64,000 nucleotides of DNA from Nymphaea colorata (taxonomy: Eukaryota; Streptophyta; Magnoliopsida; Nymphaeales; Nymphaeaceae). Numbering within the stretch: position 1 is the stretch's first letter; every line of letters starts with the position of its first letter. The translations under genes were made by a program, and so were the position numbers. Shown piece after piece: positions 13,276 through 25,130 of this stretch. Below the pieces are notes generated by a model. It was not told the origin of the DNA. It saw only the letters and a program-made list of their open reading frames with translations, and made no database searches. The DNA is taken from assembly GCF_008831285.2 (NCBI RefSeq), contig NC_045146.1, positions 10,490,972 through 10,554,971 on the forward strand, read 5' to 3'.

Positions 13276-14185
13276 GACGTGATATGAGATTTGGATCAAA
13301 ATTCCAGATAAGAAAACTAGGTGACAATACTTCATGGATCTAAAAATGAGGATGAAGAGATTATAATTAATGTTCCAAATGTTATAAGCTTATGCATATG
13401 TGACATATAATGCAAGTATATAATGATATTATTGAAGTGAAATGACTGTGCTTCGCTTGGGCATGAGCAAGAGATTTAAAAGAAAATCACTATTTTGCCC
13501 TTGGTTGTATTCTAAATTACTTGTTATGTGTTTGAAATGAAAAATGGATTTCAAGTTGGAGCTCTAAAGGTTTGAAGATGACAAGCTTGATGAAATTAGG
13601 CATATGTGACATATATTCCTAGGTTCAAGTGAAGTACATATGGTAAGAAGAAAATGGTTGTCTTACCCCTAGCTGTGACCTTTGATTCAAACAAACTCAA
13701 ATCATAGATTTGACATGAGCTAAGGTTTTGAAAATAAAATAAAGCCATAAACTAAGGTATATGTGGCACATGCCTATGTTTATGCAGAAGAATATAACTC
13801 AAAATTAATGATTGTTTTCCCTTTCACATAAATCTTGAGCTCCAAATGAGTTTTCTCATTCTAATTGGGCCAGCTGGTGGGCCTACTTCTAGATCAGCTT
13901 TTGTTAAAAATTTTTCATTGAAAATTCTTCTTTGATTGTTTTAGAGATCAACTTTTTTAAAATTTACAAGCCATAAATATCATATTTATAATGGAAAACT
14001 GAGGAGGGCCAGAAAAATTAGGTTATCATAGAAATTTTCACTATTTCAGCTGGGAGTACTTAGATAAACCACTTAAGGGTGAAGATATGCTGAAAAATAA
14101 AAAATTGATTTGATTTAGCTAAATTGAGCGTGATAGAAATTTATAGTGTGTAGCAAGTGCTAAGAAAAAAGCTTGAGAACCTTAA
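13276..14185. other. Non-coding repeat-derived DNA
   Basis: No ORF above noise. Phrases of the type 'tattttgcccttgg' recur, as they do elsewhere in the LTR-like repeats of this window. Confidence 0.4.
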
Positions 14186-14960
14186 GAACTGAATTGAACT
14201 TAAATCAGGATGAATGAACTCAAATTGAATAAAAGACATTGATTTATACATGATAAACATGATCCTAGATCGCTTTCAGCTCTCTCTATGGGTTCAGCTC
14301 AAATTTAGTTCAAATCCTTGAAAACAAGAGAGAGAGTTAGCTCTAGAACCTTCAAAACTGATTTAAACTCAAACTAAGATGAATGAACTCAAACCAAACA
14401 AAGAGAAGATTAATTTGTATATGATAAACATAATTCCAACTTGGTGTCAACTCCCTCTATTGGGTTAGCAAGTACTACAAAAAGCTCCAAAACTTAGGAA
14501 CTGAATTGAACTCAAATCGGAATGAATGAACTCAAACCAAACTAAGGAAATATTTGATTTGTACATGATAAAAATGATCCTAGCTCTTTTAGCTCATAGT
14601 ACTAGGTTGAGCTCAAGTTTAGTTCAAACCCTAAATACATGAGAGGAAGTTAGCTCCAAAACATTTAGAACTAGTTTAGACTCAAACTTTGATTAATGAA
14701 CTCAAACCACACGAAGAGAAGATTGATTTATATATGATAAACATGATTTCAGTTTGGTGTCAACTTGCTCTATCAGGTTGAAATCCTTGAAAACATAAGA
14801 GAGAGAGAGAGCTCCAGGGCCTTTGAAATTGAATTGAACTCAAAACGGGATGAATAAACTCAACCTGAATTAAAAGAAGATTGATTTCTACATGATAAGT
14901 ATGATCCTAACTCGGTTTTAGCTCATTTTATAGGGTTGAGCTCAAATTCAGCTTAAACCA
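14186..14960 (+). repeat. Five-unit alternating tandem array (A-B-A-B-A)
   Basis: Five units can be anchored on TGAATGAACTCAAA (or close variants) at 14211, 14380, 14523, 14693 and 14851. Spacing alternates at about 169, 143, 170 and 158 bp. Units 1, 3 and 5 share an AATTGAACTCAAAT lead and ATGATCCTA. Units 2 and 4 share TTTAAACTCAAACT / TTTAGACTCAAACT and TTGGTGTCAACT. It is therefore a two-unit higher-order repeat of about 312-328 bp. Confidence 0.75.
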
Positions 14961-15555
14961 TGCTAAATAGGATAGAGATTGTCGCATTGGAAACTTGCAA
15001 GTTCTCTAGGATTGAAATTTGGGCTTGGTAACCTAAAGTAAGTGAATTAATACTTTCTTTTCATTGAAGCGTTTGAGCTTTGATTAGCCAATGTAAGCAA
15101 GTCAAGGAGCTAGTAAGGTGATTTCAACTAGCCTTAGAGGATTGTAGAATTAAGAATCACCCTTTTGAGTTTATTCTAAATAACTGTCAGTGTTTCTGAG
15201 ATATTCCAACATTTAGGGGCAAAATGATCATTTGACATGATGATAAATTTAGGAGTGCTTGTATTGTGAAGGTGAGAATTATCCTAATTACTCATGTGAT
15301 AGCCAATTCTAAGAGTTTCTGTTTGAAATTCTTGATTTTGGGATAAAAATGGTAATCACAAGGGCAAAACGATCTTTTTGAAGATGATGGCAACCTATGT
15401 GATCGAGTCTAGGTCTCTAGTTCTGGGATGATGTTCTTGGAGCTTTGAAATGATAAATGCTCCCAATTATTGAAAAAATCCTGCTTTGAAAACTAGTTCA
15501 AATTCATATTGTGAAGGCCAAAACAACCATTTTGGCCTATGTAAAATTTGATATG
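14961..15555. other. Non-coding repeat-derived DNA
   Basis: No ORF or domain was found. The stretch sits between the tandem array and the LTR-like repeat. Confidence 0.4.
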
Positions 15556-15559
15556 TCTA

Positions 15560-17260
15560 CAACCTGCAGGCCTGATTAGACCCATGATAGGTTTTTCTCA
15601 AGTGTTAGCAGAGTATTTCCAGCTTTCAAGCTCAAATTCTAGTATCAACCATTTGTATGAAATGGAACCCCATTTCTATATGTCTGATCAATATTTCTAC
15701 CTAATTCAAGTGAGTTAGCCCAAATTGAGTTGGAACCATATTCTTCAGTGTGGATCTGACTATTCTTGCTATCATTTCAAACAATTCTATTTCAGATTGA
15801 GCACATTTGTAATTTTCTAATCTCTCTTATAGTGTCTATGCCAGAACATTGTCTTTAGTAACTTTTGATATAATTTTTGAGATGTCTGGAATGCCAATTT
15901 TCAATCCGAGAATATAAATGAATTCATTGTCACTTAGGGAGAGTGTGTTCAGTTTTTATCAATTCAAAAATCCTTGTTTTCCATTTTACCCCTCACATTT
16001 CCATTTACCTGTTCCATTTCAGCTTGGTTAATTTTGAATGATCTAAATTTGCAGGGAAAATTGAGGAATTTTTCAGTCAAACTTTGCACACCCCTAAATG
16101 GAACCTAATCTAAGCTCTGGTGTGGTTAGATTGCCTATCCAGCCTTCTAGAGCCCACTTTTTGTGCCAATGGCAAAATTGTTATTTGTATATACATGCAT
16201 TATTTTTATTTAACCCTATGTTTTGGAGCCACATGAACCAAGCCTAGGTTGTTCATGCACCAAATCTAGGCCTGGTAAGGCTCACACATGGTTCGAAACA
16301 ACTTGGAATTGAGCTCAACCTGGTTCAAACCTAGATGAACCTGCTTGACTCGGACTGAACCCAGTTTGACCTAATTCCAGTCTGACATGTGTCTTACTAT
16401 GTCTAGACCTAGATCAAGCAAGAGTCCAACTTGTTTCAACTAAGTTTGAATTAACTTAGCCCAAAACAGGCCAGTCCAGGGTCCATGCCTAGTCCATATC
16501 TTCTATCAAATCCTAACCTAATTTTAGACCTATGATTTGCATGCATTGATCGAGATTCATTATTTCAGATATTAGATGTTAATCTCAGATCATGATTCAA
16601 CACTTTCTATCATATCAATATTCAAATTTTAGAACTTTCTTTAGATATGGATTATGATATTGTTCTCAATATCAAATCCAGAACTATGATCCACATGTGA
16701 GCATTTATGTGTGTTCAATGTACCATCAATTTCTCACTCTATGCCAAATGTTAGTCTATACAGAAAGCCATGAACTATACAAGATTCTGAGCTTAGCAAA
16801 CTAGTGCATAAAATCTAAAATTGATGTTCATCTAGAGTCGGAACGAATATTTTTCTATTGAATATCAGTTACAATATTTGGTTTGATGTATGTTTTCTCC
16901 ACTTCATGTTTGTACATGGTTTGTCCTCCACACCACATGTCAACAAAACCATCTTTTATGAAGCGGTTCACACTTCTCTGGAAATGTACAAATTTTCACC
17001 AAAGTGAATTCTACTTATAATTGTGAAAGATACAAGAAAATTGTCTCAAAATTCTTATTTGATCATAACATTGTGTTTTCTGGTCTGACATGTCATCAAT
17101 CCATGCTTGTTGAAGTCAAAAGTTGTCAAAATCCTAGAGACTCCATCTATTCTAGGAGTTGCTAACTCCCTATAAATAGTGGGAGCTTAAAGGGGAATGC
17201 CCCATCTAAGGACCCTCTCTTTGCTTTGTTTGGACTCTCTGCCACATTGACGCAATACTT
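15560..17260 (+). repeat. Long LTR-like repeat with TATA box (direct copy)
   Basis: 15570-16500 parallels 22935-23900 (shared GACCCATGATAGGTT; GAATGCCAATTTTCAAT; CCTAATTCAAG). 16540-17180 parallels 32115-32750 (TTTTCTCCACTTCATGTTTG; CATGTCATCAATCCATG). It leads to TAACTCCCTATAAATAGTGG with a TATA box at 17171-17178, as in an LTR U3/R boundary. There is no coding domain nearby. The Ty3/gypsy-type assignment is my inference from length and style, not from a protein match. Confidence 0.6.
17171..17178 (+). promoter_or_regulatory. TATA box of the LTR-like repeat
   Basis: TATAAATA follows the repeat-family phrase 'aactccc'. The sister copy has TATAAAT at 32744-32750 in the same context. Confidence 0.5.
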
Positions 17261-17990
17261 TGTTTCTCAAGTGACTTTCTTTGAAGTTTGTGCCATTTTA
17301 AGGAGCCTTTCATTGCTGCCCACGTCCAAGAAGAAGGAAAAGAAGTAGAAGTCAATGTCGGTTTTCCCTTTCTCTTTCTCTTTCTTTCTTCCCTTGCTTG
17401 TCCCTCTCATCTTCCTCTTCCTCGTTTTCCTCTTAGTTCTGTGCTTTCTTTTCCTATAAATTTACGATTTCATTTTTTTATTTCATGTCTGCATTGCATT
17501 GAAACACTCCATAGGGACATCATGATTGATTTTTTTTTCTGCAATTTCTTTCATCGTATATGTAGATGATTTATGTTATTTTTCCTCATGTTTGGTGTCA
17601 ACATGTCTGAGTTAATGTTTTGCAAGCTTTTAGGTTGCTGTTATCACCTCATTTTTTTCCAAAAAGGCTATATTTTATTTTCACTCAAAATGAAATTCTC
17701 AGTCCATTGGATTTAAATTTTTAGACCCTAAGCCCAATCTTGGACCCAAAACAAATTTGCGATTATTCGATCCAAAATGAACCTCTAAATCCATGTCCAA
17801 ACCCAAACACAAAATTCAAATGCAAAACCCAATGAAATTTAAATCCAAAATCCAACTCTTGGATCTGAATTAGATCCAAAACCCAGGTTAAATCCAAATC
17901 AATAATTTTAAACTCAAAATCTAAAATTGAGATCAAAACAACGAAATTCGATGCTATTGAGTGCCGCACGCGCACGCACAAAGCTTCCCT
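17261..17990. other. Non-coding, CCAAA-rich DNA
   Basis: 17400-17560 is pyrimidine-rich and 17700-17960 is a degenerate 'aatccaaa' stretch like those at 6.0-6.8 kb and 24.0-24.5 kb. ORFs at 17288 (+) and 17763 (-) reflect this composition. Confidence 0.45.
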
Positions 17991-18960
17991 TTGTTTTATT
18001 TCTCGTCCTCACACCAAAAAATGTGTTTTTGAGCTTAAACCTCATAGTAGAATGTGTCGTCGACCAATTTAACCCAATCTAGATCTAAAATGAGCCTGAG
18101 ATTATTCAAAATGGAGTCGGCTCTATTTGCAACAAAAATCATTTTTACCCCTTTTAAATATATATTTAGAATATGATTTTTATGTTTTTATATTATTATT
18201 TTATGAACAAACCCTTGGGAGGCGAAATCCGCCCCTTATTGGTCCAGACGAGACAATAAGTGGGGCATTTCGCCCCCCATTGTGAAGAATCAGTGAAGCG
18301 GGGCTGCTCCAACGCTGGTCGGGATAGGAATTGCGCGCGACAGAGGCCCTAATCTTGGTCCAAAACCACCCTTTGGCAGGCGGGCCCTCTTGGGTGGGCA
18401 TAAGCCCTGCCCACACGCCAAAGGGGTATTTGCAAGGTTGTGGCCAATTCCACTTGTCAAAGCCTATTTTAAATAAAAATTAAAAAAAATATTCAAAAAT
18501 ACTTGAAATTCGCATGAAAATCTTTTTAAATTAAAAAAAAATCAAAGTTTGAGTTTTGGCTCCAAAACTCTCTATAAATACCCCCACAATTCTCTCTTAG
18601 GCATGAGTTAACCCTTGGGGAACCTCTAGTGCTTTCTCACTTGAAAATCTAGAGTTTTCCGTAGCTCTCTCTTTCCATTTTTTTCTTCTTCTCCGACCTT
18701 GAGAGCAAACTTCTCCAAGTTCCAACTCTTCAAGGAAACACAAAAAGATCTCTTGGAGGAACACCTTCACCATCTTGGAGCTTCACCCAAGGCGATCCTA
18801 GGATCATCCAAAGAAGGAGACTCATCCCTAAAATCATCTATATTAGAGGTATGTAGTTCTCCTCTTGTTTTCATTTTTATTTTCATTTCCTCTTGCCACC
18901 TATCCATGACTGTGCAAGAAGGCTCTAAAGATTTCCTATTTAGAGTCGAGAGCTACTCTT
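17991..18960 (+). repeat. Second LTR-like segment with TATA box
   Basis: A locally GC-rich stretch (18220-18420, with repeated CGAAATCCGCC / CATTTCGCCCC phrases) is followed by AACTCTCTATAAATACCCCC, TATA box at 18573-18580. A pyrimidine-rich leader and a possible splice donor (GAG|GTATGT near 18848) follow. This is the layout of an LTR promoter region. ORFs at 18201 (-) and 18699 (+) have no recognisable domain. Confidence 0.4.
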
Positions 18961-19560
18961 GAGTGCACTAGAAGTATGAGCAAGGCAAAATAAATTTCAT
19001 TTCATCATTTATTTCCAAAAATATGCTTGTTATGTTCCTTTATTCATCAGTTATGCTTGAGATGATGTCCATATATGAAAGATTAGTTTTCCTTAATTAA
19101 TGAGTAAATTCACGGCAAAAATGAGGGTTTGGTTTGGGATTTTTCTTCATTATTATGTTGATTTGAGGTTGAGATTTATCCAACATGAGAAAGCCCTTCA
19201 CAAATATGTATATGTTAAAATGCATCTTTATGTCATTCTCACATTTTGTTTCTTTTTTAATCACCCGATTATGACCCCAATCAATGTTTTATTACGTTGC
19301 TTTTTATTTCATGTATGTTTGATTTTCTTCCATACCTAATGAGGGGAGAAATAGTTTTTCTTGTAATAAAAAAATGATTATGGTTTTATGTTTACATGTA
19401 AAATATTTTGAATCAAAATTTTCAAAAGATTTTCAAAAGCAAAAATCCTCTCTTGAGGCCTTGGGGACTTAGCATAGGCTCTTGCATGAGCCCAAGTTCC
19501 TCTCTGACCGACATAAAAAATCAAAGTCAGATATTTTTAACTTATTTCTTGATTTCAACT
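18961..19560. other. Non-coding AT-rich DNA
   Basis: No feature recognised. The small ORFs here look random. Confidence 0.4.
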
Positions 19561-19609
19561 CTCATGAAAATATATACATATATACGTGTTATATACATAT
19601 ATGTGAGAT

Positions 19610-19611
<2 letters not shown>

Positions 19612-19691
<80 letters not shown>
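19612..19691. repeat. (AT)n microsatellite of about 80 bp
   Basis: Uninterrupted AT dinucleotides, flanked on both sides by TATATACATATATACGTG-like imperfect AT DNA (19565-19605, 19790-19850). ORFs reading poly-Ile/Tyr here are artefacts. Confidence 0.97.
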
Positions 19692-19693
<2 letters not shown>

Positions 19694-20006
19694 CTCTATC
19701 TCTTTTGCACTTTAAAATCTCTCTCTCTCTCTCTTTCTAAGATCTTCTCCCTCTTCATTTGAGTTAATACTTCTTTTTCACAAACTTTCATATACGTATA
19801 CATATGTATATATATACATATATATGTACATGTAAGTATGTATATGTATACTTAGCTCTCTCCTTTTTAAACCTTTTATTTTATGATTTTCAAAATCTCT
19901 TTCTCTCTCTCTTTCTCCCTATTATATTAAAGTATTCATTCTTTTCCATTCTTTCAAATATTTTCCTCGAAGACCTAAAGTTTTAATGTTTTATTTGCTA
20001 GCTTCA

Positions 20007-20046
20007 CCAAGACCAAAACTCAAGTACCAAGACCAAAACTCAAGTA
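20007..20046 (+). repeat. 20-bp exact tandem duplication
   Basis: CCAAGACCAAAACTCAAGTA occurs twice back to back (20007-20026, 20027-20046). Confidence 0.9.
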
Positions 20047-20594
20047 ATGACCCAATATTAGAATCATACTTAATGGTCTACAACCTCATTCCATTTTCAA
20101 AATTTTTTATCTTTTCATAAAAATACTTATGACAATTATAAAAATAAGAAACTTATATGTATGTGATGGTATGAATGCTTTTAGATTAATGTTATGGTAG
20201 GAATAAATGATTTCTTTTTAATCATATAGGTCAATGCATTCATAAATCTACATTCACTTAACATTACAAATGATTACAAACACCTCTCTAAAAGAACTTA
20301 AGCAAGATGAGATGAAGCTCTAACTAGATAGTAACTGAATTAGAGCAAAATCTCAAACTTATTAAAGTCTTAAGAGAAAACTTAAGTGACTTCAAAAAGT
20401 GATCTTTAAAGCTCTCCAAATGATATTTGTAAAGATTTCTCCATTTAAAATTTCTCAAAATCAAAATATTTTACACTTTCAAATGATTCTTCCAAACTTG
20501 CTCAAAAATTTGAAACATCAAATTTTTAGTATTTTCTCAAACACCACACTGCATTTCGAATAAAAGATGTTTAAGCTAAACTGAAATGCATCAA

Positions 20595-21350
20595 GAATAA
20601 AGATAGCCCTTGGATTGGTTACTCCTACTAAAGGCGCTAGGAACGGTCAATCCTCGTACCAACGGGCGAGTCCATTTCTTTCTCATTTCAAAATAAAACC
20701 TCATTTTTTTGGAGCATTCCAAAAACCAAATAATTTTTAAGGAAGCAAACAGCCGTGACATTTGAAAATTTAATGTCTTTTCTAACTTTAGTGAAACAAC
20801 TTTTCAAGTTTATGAAAAATTCAGAATTGTAGAAAATTTGAAACTTTACCTAACTATGGAAAGCTATATTTCTTGATTGAAAAGTCTAATTTGCATTTTG
20901 TAAAAGGTAAAAGTTAAATATATGTGTCTAGTATCTCCTCGCCGAATTTCAGCCAATTTCAAGGTAATTTGGCCAGAAATTAGATGATTTACTAAAAACT
21001 ATTTTTCTATAACTTTTTTGCAGAATTATATTTTTTCATCACATTTGTGATGTGGTTTCTTTCTCTCTATTTAACTTTTTTCAAAACTGTCAATTCCTAT
21101 TTTTTTTTTGTTGTGCAAAGAATCCATAGGCCAAATCATAAGGGAAACCGAGTTGATTTGATAACCTTTTCAATGTTTCAGATACGCATAGTTCATTCTA
21201 AACATAGTTCATATGCATGTGCATTACACGTTCTTTTGAATATTAAGCATTAGGCATAGTTGTTTTGGACCTTAGATTGATTACCACTAGTAAAGGTGCT
21301 AGGAATAGTAGATCATCAAACCAACTGGATGGGTCCCATCTTATTTCAAT
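20595..21350 (+). repeat. Two diverged copies of an approximately 90-bp motif, 660 bp apart
   Basis: 20606-20690 (TTGGATTGGTTACTCCTAC ... GCGCTAGGAACGG ... CCAACGGGCGAGTCC) and 21264-21350 (TTAGATTGATTACCACTAG ... GGTGCTAGGAATAG ... CCAACTGGATGGGTCC) are clearly related. This looks like a paired LTR or leader motif of an old element. The DNA between is non-coding. Confidence 0.6.
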
Positions 21351-22525
21351 TGAAATGGAGGTGAGTCTATTTTCCACCAAGGTTGTGTGCATGGTTTATT
21401 GTCAAGAAATTTTGCACATAAAGCACTACAAACCTTCAAACTCGTACACACACAAGAACACCCAGCATTTAATGGCAAAACACAATACAAATTTTGAACT
21501 ATCCCAAATGAGATCTGTTTGTGAGATTTTAACGTTTTCAAGAAAAAGGCAATTTCTAACCACTTTTTGAAGGAGCTTAAAGAGGAAGAATTTCAATAGC
21601 ATTGTAATATGAACCAAGAAAGAAACTCAATGACATGGAGAGAGCCGAAATCTAGGAAATATAATTGATTTGGATGGCTGAAAGGCCACAGGAATCTACC
21701 GAAATTTGTAGAAGAACAATGAACTAAACTGGTTCAAACCAATCAAGAAAAGACAATGTAAAACAAGTGTTGAGGGATGGGCTTGAGGCAAGTATAGTCT
21801 GTGTCAGCACTCAAAAGTACTACATATGCGTAAAACTTGTTTGTGTCTATTTTGTGTAGTTATCTGACCCATGAACTTCTATATAATTATGTCTCCTAAA
21901 ACCTTCTAAACTCGAGCATGTATGTTTGGGGAGTAATTTATAGTTGGTACCTTAAGGGGTCATTTGGCAATAGGAACAACATGTGGGTATTCCATTAATC
22001 TACTTCAAAGTTGGGGTAGATTGATAAGACACTTGAACAAGTTTCCTATGAATATACCCCAATTTTGAAGTAGATTCCTATAACTTTTACATGTTCTTAA
22101 TGCCAAACAACTCTTAAGGCCAACTGGTTTGGGAGCTATCGATGTAAAACTTTCCTATAGTAGATTCAGTAGAGAGCCCAATAGATATGGCATTGTACAT
22201 GAAAGAAATATACATAACCACCAAAATGGTGAGGCTTCATGGTATTTTGCCGGGTGGTGAGGTATTTTCCTTGTAGGCGAAATTCTGCCTCATGAAAAAA
22301 AAAATAAAACAAAATACAAAAATTAATAACAAGAGCCAAATCTGCCAAAGCTAAGAAAAGGAATAAGAAAAGAAAAGAAATAAAGAGTGTATGATCCAAA
22401 GGCGAGAATTGTTCTGATCAGAAGTTCTTCTGCAAACGATGTGAAATTCCTTGTGGTTTGATGTACATTGTCTTTGGCACTAAGCGTGGCTTCATATCAA
22501 CTTAGTAGCATAGAGGTCAATCTAT
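21351..22525. other. Non-coding DNA
   Basis: No gene recognised. ORFs at 21341 (-), 21426 (-) and 22166 (-) lack any domain and overlap one another. Confidence 0.4.
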
Positions 22526-22529
22526 TACA

Positions 22530-25130
22530 CCCCAAATTTGTATAGGTCAAAATGACCATTTTACCATTCATGAATGAAATTATGAATTGATTTTCCAAGA
22601 AGATTTCAACTATAGGGGCCATGAACAACCAGATCAAAATATATATTATAGGTATCAAACACCATATTGATCCAGTCACCCAGGTTGTTTCCATCTAGAA
22701 AAAATGATGATTTTGCACCTAACCACCTTATTTTGACACATTTTTACCTAATTTTCTAGACCTAATATTGGAATCTTGAGAATTGTTTGGCCCACTATTA
22801 GTCAGGGTTATTTTCATCCCTGGAAGTCATCTGGAACTCTCAGAACAAGTTTACTCGCTTGCATTTGATCATAAATGGTCTAGCAATGACCCATTTCCTT
22901 AACTTTTCCTTTACTTCTCATCATCAAAAGACCAATAGACCTAATCAGACCCATGATAGGTTCTCTCAAGTGTCAACAAAATATTTCCAGCTTCATTTCT
23001 AGCTTCCAAACTTGAATTCCAAAGTTAAAGCAACCATTTCTATGAAATGGTACCCCATTTTCCTATTTTTGCAAGTTTGTCATCTTTTTTGCCTAATTCA
23101 AGCGAGTGAGCCTAAATTGAGCTGGATTCATATTCTTCAATGCTGGATCTGACTATCCTTGCCATTAGTTCAAACAATTATATCTTAGATTGAGCACAAA
23201 TGTAGTTTTCTTGTCACTCTTGGGGTGTCCATGCCAAAACATTGTTACTAGTGATTTCTAAACTTATTTTTTGGATATATGGAATGCCAATTTTCAATTT
23301 GAGCATAGAAATGAATTCAGTGTCACTCAAGGGGAGTCCTGGTGTGTTCAATTCTCACATATAAGACTAAAATCCTCACTTTCCATTTTACCTTCACATG
23401 TCCATTCACATGTTCAATTTCAGCTTAGTCAATTTTGAAGAATGTGATTTTTCAAGGGTGCATTGAGAAATTTTTTAGTCAAACTTGGCGTGCCACCTAA
23501 ACTGAACCCAGTCTACTCTCCTGTGTGGTTAGACTGCACAATTAGCCTTCCCTAGTGCAGTTTTATGCCAAGAAAAGAATTTTCGTTTGCATATACATGT
23601 ATTATTTTTGTATAAACCTAAGTTTGGAGCTGCATGAGCCAAGCCTAGGATGTTCGGGCCCCAGACTAGGCCACAGTAAGGACCACTCAAGATCTAAACT
23701 AGCTCGGAATTAAGTTCAACCCAGTTCAAACCTAGCTGAACTTGTTTAATTAGAATTGAACCCAGTTTGACATGAGTCCAGTTTGACTTGTGTCCAGCTA
23801 AATCTAGACCAAGAGTAAGCTAGGTCCAACACATTTTGAGCGAGTCTAAACCAACCTAACCCAGAGCAATCTAGGTCCAGGGTCTATCCTTTCCTATTCG
23901 AATCCAAACCTAGATTTTAGATCTATGATCTGCATGACATAGTTCATGATCCATACCAAGATAGATCCATGCAAGGGTAAATTCTTACATCTAATATGAA
24001 TACATGCAAACTAGATTCAATACATAATTGAGATCTGGCATCTAAGCTTGGGACGTGGACCTAGGAAGATCTTGATTCAGAATTCAAATCAACATTCGTT
24101 ATCTAAGGATGATTCAAACATTCAGTAGTTGATCCAACTATTGGGTTTACACTTAGGATCATTCTAATGAGATTTTAAGTTCAAATTCTGACTTGGTGTT
24201 GATCAAATTCCAAAATGATTCTTGATTTAAAATTCATGATCTAAATCCAAAATGAAATTTAATAATTCAATCTCTGGGTTTAGGGCTTTAGGGTTTTAGA
24301 TGAAGGTTTGAAATTTCAATCTGAATTACATGAGATCCAAATCCAAAATATTGATGTGAAGTCCAGATCTAGTACCAAATTCTCATAAGATATGAGTTCA
24401 ATAACCCAATTCCTTTGACCAAAATCATATTAACTTTTATCAAATCAAAATCTAATCTTCTATTCGATCTCAAATTCAATATGCAATTCATTCAAGTATG
24501 ATTCAAGTCCTCCAAGATCTCCATCTAACTAAGGTTTAGATCAAACCTGACTGAGATTTTATTTTGGCCCAACTAGGTTTTACGTTTAACCTGACTAGGG
24601 GTTTTATGTATGTTAAGTCATGGCACGTGGTTGTAGACTCAATATCATGTCTTGGCTAAGATAATGAGAGAATACCAAGGTTTTGAGTAAATTTAATCCT
24701 AAGGATTAGATCTCAATCATGAATGATTCTAGGTTTTTAGAAAAATATGTTTAAAAGATGCCAATTTGAAAATGTGCATTTGAGAACTATGATTTTGAAA
24801 GCTATGTTTTCATGTAACAATTTAAAACAAGCATATACATGAGATATTACCAAATGTATATAACTGATGATCTTAACTTGATTAATATGAAACCTAGGTG
24901 TATGTGCATTTTCAAATGAATGAATGAATTACCAAAGCAAACTACATGAATGCACACAGTTAAGCACCTTAACAAAAATAAAACCAAGCAAGACAAATAT
25001 ATATGCATGAATGACATAATATTTGTAAATAATGTAGCATTCAGATTGAAATTAAGGCTCTCACTTGATAAATCAAGCTTATAGAGGAGAATATATTGTT
25101 GCAAAGTAATCCAAAACCCTAAATTCATTT
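22530..25130 (+). repeat. Long LTR-like repeat, third copy
   Basis: Starts in a TTACACCCCAAATTTGTATAG context and runs through GGGGCCATGAAC, ATTTTCATCCCTGGAAGTCA and AGAACAAGTTTAC. These are counterparts of 5455-5760, 10207-10510 and 31760-32095. It then continues with the 15570-16500-like block (22935-23900), a GATCCAAAT-rich block (23930-24500) and an AATGTGCATTTGA block (24770) matching 7110 and 11860. The block order differs from the other copies. No coding domain. Confidence 0.6.

Noticed and set aside
19408-19986. ORFs with Tyr/Ile repeats
   Set aside because: They are readings of the (AT)n microsatellite and neighbouring imperfect AT DNA.
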